Below are positions 4,869 to 8,283 of a DNA stretch of 8,283 nt, piece by piece. A program made the position numbers and the translations under genes. Position 1 is the stretch's first letter. Each line of letters opens with the position of its first letter. Below the pieces are notes generated by a model, which was not told the DNA's origin, did no database searches, and was given only the letters and a program-made list of their open reading frames with translations. The stretch comes from Bacillota bacterium (lineage in GTDB: Bacteria; Bacillota; Clostridia; Acetivibrionales; DSM-1351), in the NCBI GenBank assembly GCA_023415305.1, contig JAEZKZ010000005.1, positions 1 to 8,283 of the forward strand. The letters run 5' to 3'.

Positions 4869-7800
4869 TCATCGCTCCATATCCGCAATAGCTTCCTCCG
4901 GCGAATCGTCGCCGCCAATCTCCATTGCCGTATCTTTAGAATCCATTGCAAGCTCATGCGTGAGTTCTTCCAACCTCGCCGTTTTTTGTTTCAACTCAAA
5001 CTCCTGCGCGAACGGCTTATCCACTTCCTTTTTGGCGTTCTCAAGCTGGACATGGGCGCTTTCAAGGTCGTGCTGGAGGCTGTCCAGATTCGTGCCAAAC
5101 GCGTTGATCGCGTTATCCAGCCTTGATATGTTGCCATGCGCATCATCGCCCAGGATGACGCTGTGCGTGATCGCGCCGCGCAGTTCCACATACGGTTCTG
5201 ACCGCAGCAGGCTTTCCGTGTTTATCGTCATATCAAACCCTTTGTATCTGCCGATCACCTGACCGTTAAGCTGATGCACTTGCTTTGCAAACGCCAGCAG
5301 CATTTCACCCGCATCCTTCTTTTCGTCATATACTGTGCCATTCAGCGTCATTTCAAAATCGTTGTTCTGGCATGAGGCCGCTGTCAGAATATCTGCTTCA
5401 TAGCCCTTGATTCTCAGTTCAAGCGCCCGAATCTTCTCTGGTAGCTTTGTGGATATCTGCTCCTGCAAGCGGTATCCGCGGTTCTTATGCTCGGCCTTGA
5501 ACATTTTGAGCTTATCCACCTCCGTCACCAGCTCCATACGCTCCTTGATCAGCGGATTTCCCGCGGCCAGCGCCTTGACCTCGGCGTATGACAGCACGGC
5601 CTCATCAATATCGTCCATACTCCGAACGGGCGATTTGCTTGTCATGATCTGGCCGATAAACCGTTGCTTCTGCTCCAAAAGCTGCCAACTGTAAGAATCG
5701 AACGTCCCTTCCGTGATGTACCTGTAGATCTCTACCTCTTCATACGTATTGCCCTGCCGCAAAATTCTTCCATCCCGCTGCTCCATGTCAGCGGGCTTCC
5801 AGCCCACATCAGCGTGGTGAACAGCTTTCAATTTGTCCTGAATGTTAACGCCGCTGCCCATCATGAAAGTCGAGCCTAATATGATGCGGATTTCGCCGCT
5901 CCTGACCTTGGCGAACATAGCAGCCTTGTGTTTCTCGTTTTTGGCTTCATGGATAAACGCGATCTGCTCGGCGGGTATGCCTTTTTCCACCCACTTTTTC
6001 TTCAAATCCTCGTACACGTTGAATTCGCCGTTGAACTTGGGCGTGGACAGATCACAAAAGACAATTTGAGCGCCCTTATTTGCCGCTTCGCGCTCCCAGA
6101 TGTCGTAGACATTGCGCATAAGCGCGTTCACTTTGCTGTTCGGATCGTCCGGCAGGCAGGGGTTGGCAAGACGCTGGTCGAGCGCGATTTTGCGTCCGTC
6201 GTTGGTAATGACCAGCATGTTGTCATCGGCGGCATCAACCTGACCGTTTCGCACAGCGTCTGCCCGATCGCCCAACTCCAATATCATCTTGCGCTGAATG
6301 TCCGTCGGTTTGGTCACGTCCGTCTGGACTTTCTCGCCCATGAGCCTCGGAATAGGCAGGTCGAGCATGTCGCGCGTCTGGATATCCGCTGTTTCCTTGA
6401 ACATACTCATCAACTCCGGGAGGTTATAAAAACGATTGAACCGCGTCTTCATACGGAAACGGTTGCCTTCCGGCGCAACCTCGTAAGCGGCCTGCGCCTC
6501 ACCGAACACCGAAGCCCAGTTGTCAAAATGAAGCAGATCGCGCTGCTCCAGCTCATGCCGTTGTAGATACCGTTGCATCGTAAACATCTCTACCATGCTG
6601 TTACTGACGGGCGTTCCCGTTGCAAACGTGACGCCCTTGCCGCCCGTGATCTCGTCCAGATACCGGCACTTCATGTACATGTCCATGGCCTTTTGCGCTT
6701 GTGTTTGCTGCACACCGGCTACATTGCGCATTTTTGTCACGACGAACAAATTTTTAAACCCGTGTGCCTCATCTACAAACAGCCTGTCAATGCCCAGTTC
6801 CTCAAAGGTCACGACATCATCCTTGCGCGACTGGTCATTGAGCTGTTCCAGCTTCTTTTCAAGCGCTTTTTTTGTGCGCTCCATCTGTTTGACGTTGAAG
6901 GACTGCGCACCGTAACGCCGCTCGTTTTCGATAGCATAGGTGATCTCGTCAATCTCTGTTTCAAGGGTACGCATCTGCCGCCTTGTGGACAGCGGTATTT
7001 TTTCAAACTGGCTGTGTCCGATAATGACGATATCGTAATCACCGGTGGCGATCTTGCTGCAAAAGCGCTTGCGGTTATGCTGCTGGAAATCCTTTTTCGT
7101 CGTGACAAGCACCTTGGCCGCCGGGTAAAGCCGCAGCGTTTCGGCTGCGATCTGCTCCGTCAGGTGGTTGGGAACGGCAACCATGCTCTTGCTGGATAGC
7201 CCCAGCCGTTTTGATTCCATAGCTGTGGCGATCATGGTGAAAGACTTTCCCGCGCCCACGCAATGCGCCAGCAGCGTGTTTCCACCGTATAACTGCCGCG
7301 CCACGGCGTTGCGCTGATGAGGCCGCAACTCCAGCGTTGGGTTCATACCCTCAAAAATCAGATGGTCGCCGTTGTACTCGCGCGGTCGGATGTTATTGAA
7401 ATGCTCGTTGTAGTACCCGACCAAATGTTTTCTTCTGTCCTCATCCCTGAATATCCAGTCCCTGAACGCGTCGCGGATGAGGTTTTGCTTCTGCATCGCC
7501 AGAAATGTCTCTTTTGAGTTGAGGACGTATTCTTCCTTGCCGTCCGGATGCACCACCTTGTCCGTGATCCTCACGTTTTTCTGGTTCAGCGTTTCCTCAA
7601 TGATCTGGTACGCGTTGATGCGCGCCGTGCCATAGGTTTCACGGGCAGCAATGCTTTCACTGTCGATCGACTTATTCGACACATACCATGCGCCGGTGTA
7701 TTTGGAATACGAGACGTTAATATTGTGCTTAGCGTAATACGAGGTATCCAGAAGTTCAAACATGAATTTCTCTATATGCTTTGGCGGAATCCATACCGTT

Positions 7801-8283
7801 CCCAGCTTCACCTCGATATCCGCGGCCTCAAGGTCTTTGGGCTGAACCGCTTCCAGCGTCGGGATGTGAAGCGCGAACTCAGGATGCTTTTCTGCGATCA
7901 GCGTTGCGGTCTTGAGCTTTTCGCGCACGTTGCCGGATAGATACTCGTCCGCGGTCAAAAAACCGTCATATGGATTATTCAGTTCGGAAAGCGGGTCTTT
8001 GAAGATCACGCCTTTCAGATCGGCGATCACCGACTCCGGCTCCTTGCCCGTGAGCGTGCTCATGTACCCGATATCCACCCTTGCTTTTTCACCTATGCTG
8101 ACGGCCAGAGCCTCGGCGGAGGTATCCACATGCGAAATGGTCTTGCGCGGGCGTATCGTCTGCTTCGTAAAAATGTCCGCTTTGCCCTTGAAATCCCCGT
8201 CCTCGTCGGTATCCACCAGTGACGAGAGAAGATAGTAGTCGCTGTCATCGGAAAACGCCAGCCGGTTCGCACGGTCGTTGATG
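4869..8283 (-). CDS. giant SNF2-type DEAD/DEAH helicase of a mobile element, 5' partial
   Basis: The frame is open through the right edge (1137 visible residues). A GTG at 8216 is internal, because the residues before it (NDRANRLAFSDDSDYYLLSS) continue the family pattern. The protein is a superfamily 2 ATPase: Walker A GAGKS at 7242-7256 in LLAHCVGAGKSFTM, motif II DEAH at 6762-6773 in LFVDEAHGFKN, motif III-like TGTPVSNS at 6597-6620, and motif VI QRDGRILRQG at 5751-5780. Helicase lobe 2 is followed by a long C-terminal region with predicted coiled coils (about 5420-5560 and 4940-5100). Relatives are often 2000 residues or more with an N-terminal N6-adenine methylase-like domain; that part would be outside the window and is not seen here. 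It is likely to remodel or unwind element DNA during transfer, or to act in protection against host systems. It is followed by the Toprim gene after a single base (TGA-T-ATG), suggesting coupling. Confidence 0.93.
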   Translation of the reverse strand, partial: INDRANRLAFSDDSDYYLLSSLVDTDEDGDFKGKADIFTKQTIRPRKTISHVDTSAEALAVSIGEKARVDIGYMSTLTGKEPESVIADLKGVIFKDPLSELNNPYDGFLTADEYLSGNVREKLKTATLIAEKHPEFALHIPTLEAVQPKDLEAADIEVKLGTVWIPPKHIEKFMFELLDTSYYAKHNINVSYSKYTGAWYVSNKSIDSESIAARETYGTARINAYQIIEETLNQKNVRITDKVVHPDGKEEYVLNSKETFLAMQKQNLIRDAFRDWIFRDEDRRKHLVGYYNEHFNNIRPREYNGDHLIFEGMNPTLELRPHQRNAVARQLYGGNTLLAHCVGAGKSFTMIATAMESKRLGLSSKSMVAVPNHLTEQIAAETLRLYPAAKVLVTTKKDFQQHNRKRFCSKIATGDYDIVIIGHSQFEKIPLSTRRQMRTLETEIDEITYAIENERRYGAQSFNVKQMERTKKALEKKLEQLNDQSRKDDVVTFEELGIDRLFVDEAHGFKNLFVVTKMRNVAGVQQTQAQKAMDMYMKCRYLDEITGGKGVTFATGTPVSNSMVEMFTMQRYLQRHELEQRDLLHFDNWASVFGEAQAAYEVAPEGNRFRMKTRFNRFYNLPELMSMFKETADIQTRDMLDLPIPRLMGEKVQTDVTKPTDIQRKMILELGDRADAVRNGQVDAADDNMLVITNDGRKIALDQRLANPCLPDDPNSKVNALMRNVYDIWEREAANKGAQIVFCDLSTPKFNGEFNVYEDLKKKWVEKGIPAEQIAFIHEAKNEKHKAAMFAKVRSGEIRIILGSTFMMGSGVNIQDKLKAVHHADVGWKPADMEQRDGRILRQGNTYEEVEIYRYITEGTFDSYSWQLLEQKQRFIGQIMTSKSPVRSMDDIDEAVLSYAEVKALAAGNPLIKERMELVTEVDKLKMFKAEHKNRGYRLQEQISTKLPEKIRALELRIKGYEADILTAASCQNNDFEMTLNGTVYDEKKDAGEMLLAFAKQVHQLNGQVIGRYKGFDMTINTESLLRSEPYVELRGAITHSVILGDDAHGNISRLDNAINAFGTNLDSLQHDLESAHVQLENAKKEVDKPFAQEFELKQKTARLEELTHELAMDSKDTAMEIGGDDSPEEAIADMER

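Noticed and set aside
4865..4957. Upstream start for the Toprim gene at 4957
   Set aside because: It would overlap the helicase end by about 89 bases and add residues unlike the family. The ATG at 4867 has GGAG at proper spacing and gives the usual MPR-type N-terminus.
5928..7199. Two long + strand open frames (5928-6566 and 6573-7199, about 210 codons each)
   Set aside because: They lie fully antisense to the intact helicase with its ATPase motifs, and their sequences look like reverse-frame translations without domains or good ribosome binding sites.

Overview
The window looks like part of a conjugative or otherwise mobile element from a low-GC Gram-positive host, most likely a gut Clostridia member. 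The basis is the gene set: a giant SNF2-type helicase, a DUF3991/Toprim-type protein, a single-stranded DNA binding protein, a Y-family DNA polymerase and an SRAP protein. I recognise this combination from clostridial integrative conjugative elements. Base composition is near 50-55% GC except for one AT-rich island. No relaxase, integrase, type IV secretion gene, tRNA, rRNA or CRISPR array is visible, so the mobile-element assignment is an inference from family membership.

Layout. Positions 1-1932 (+ strand) hold a compact three-gene operon: the C-terminal most of a Y-family translesion polymerase (cut by the left edge), an 85-residue unknown protein whose start overlaps the polymerase stop (ATGA), and an SRAP (YedK/HMCES-type) abasic-site crosslinking protein. 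Positions 1933-2323 are a non-coding stretch between convergent operons. It is rich in hairpins, including two 9-bp perfect stems and a twin 19-nt repeat, one copy of which is a good intrinsic terminator for the leftward genes. Positions 2324-8283 carry the leftward (- strand) DNA-processing genes: helicase (open at the right edge), Toprim protein and ssb. Between ssb and the Toprim gene lies the AT-rich island (about 2745-3945). It carries one + strand gene for a four-helix membrane protein of unknown function with its own candidate promoter.

How the genes may work together (inference): the helicase, Toprim protein and SSB handle element DNA during processing or after transfer. The polymerase and SRAP deal with damaged or abasic sites in the single-stranded DNA that conjugation produces. 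The AT-rich membrane gene looks like a later cargo insertion that separated ssb from the rest of its operon. It is the least explained gene here and the best candidate for new biology, followed by the structured intergenic region and the small protein downstream of the polymerase.
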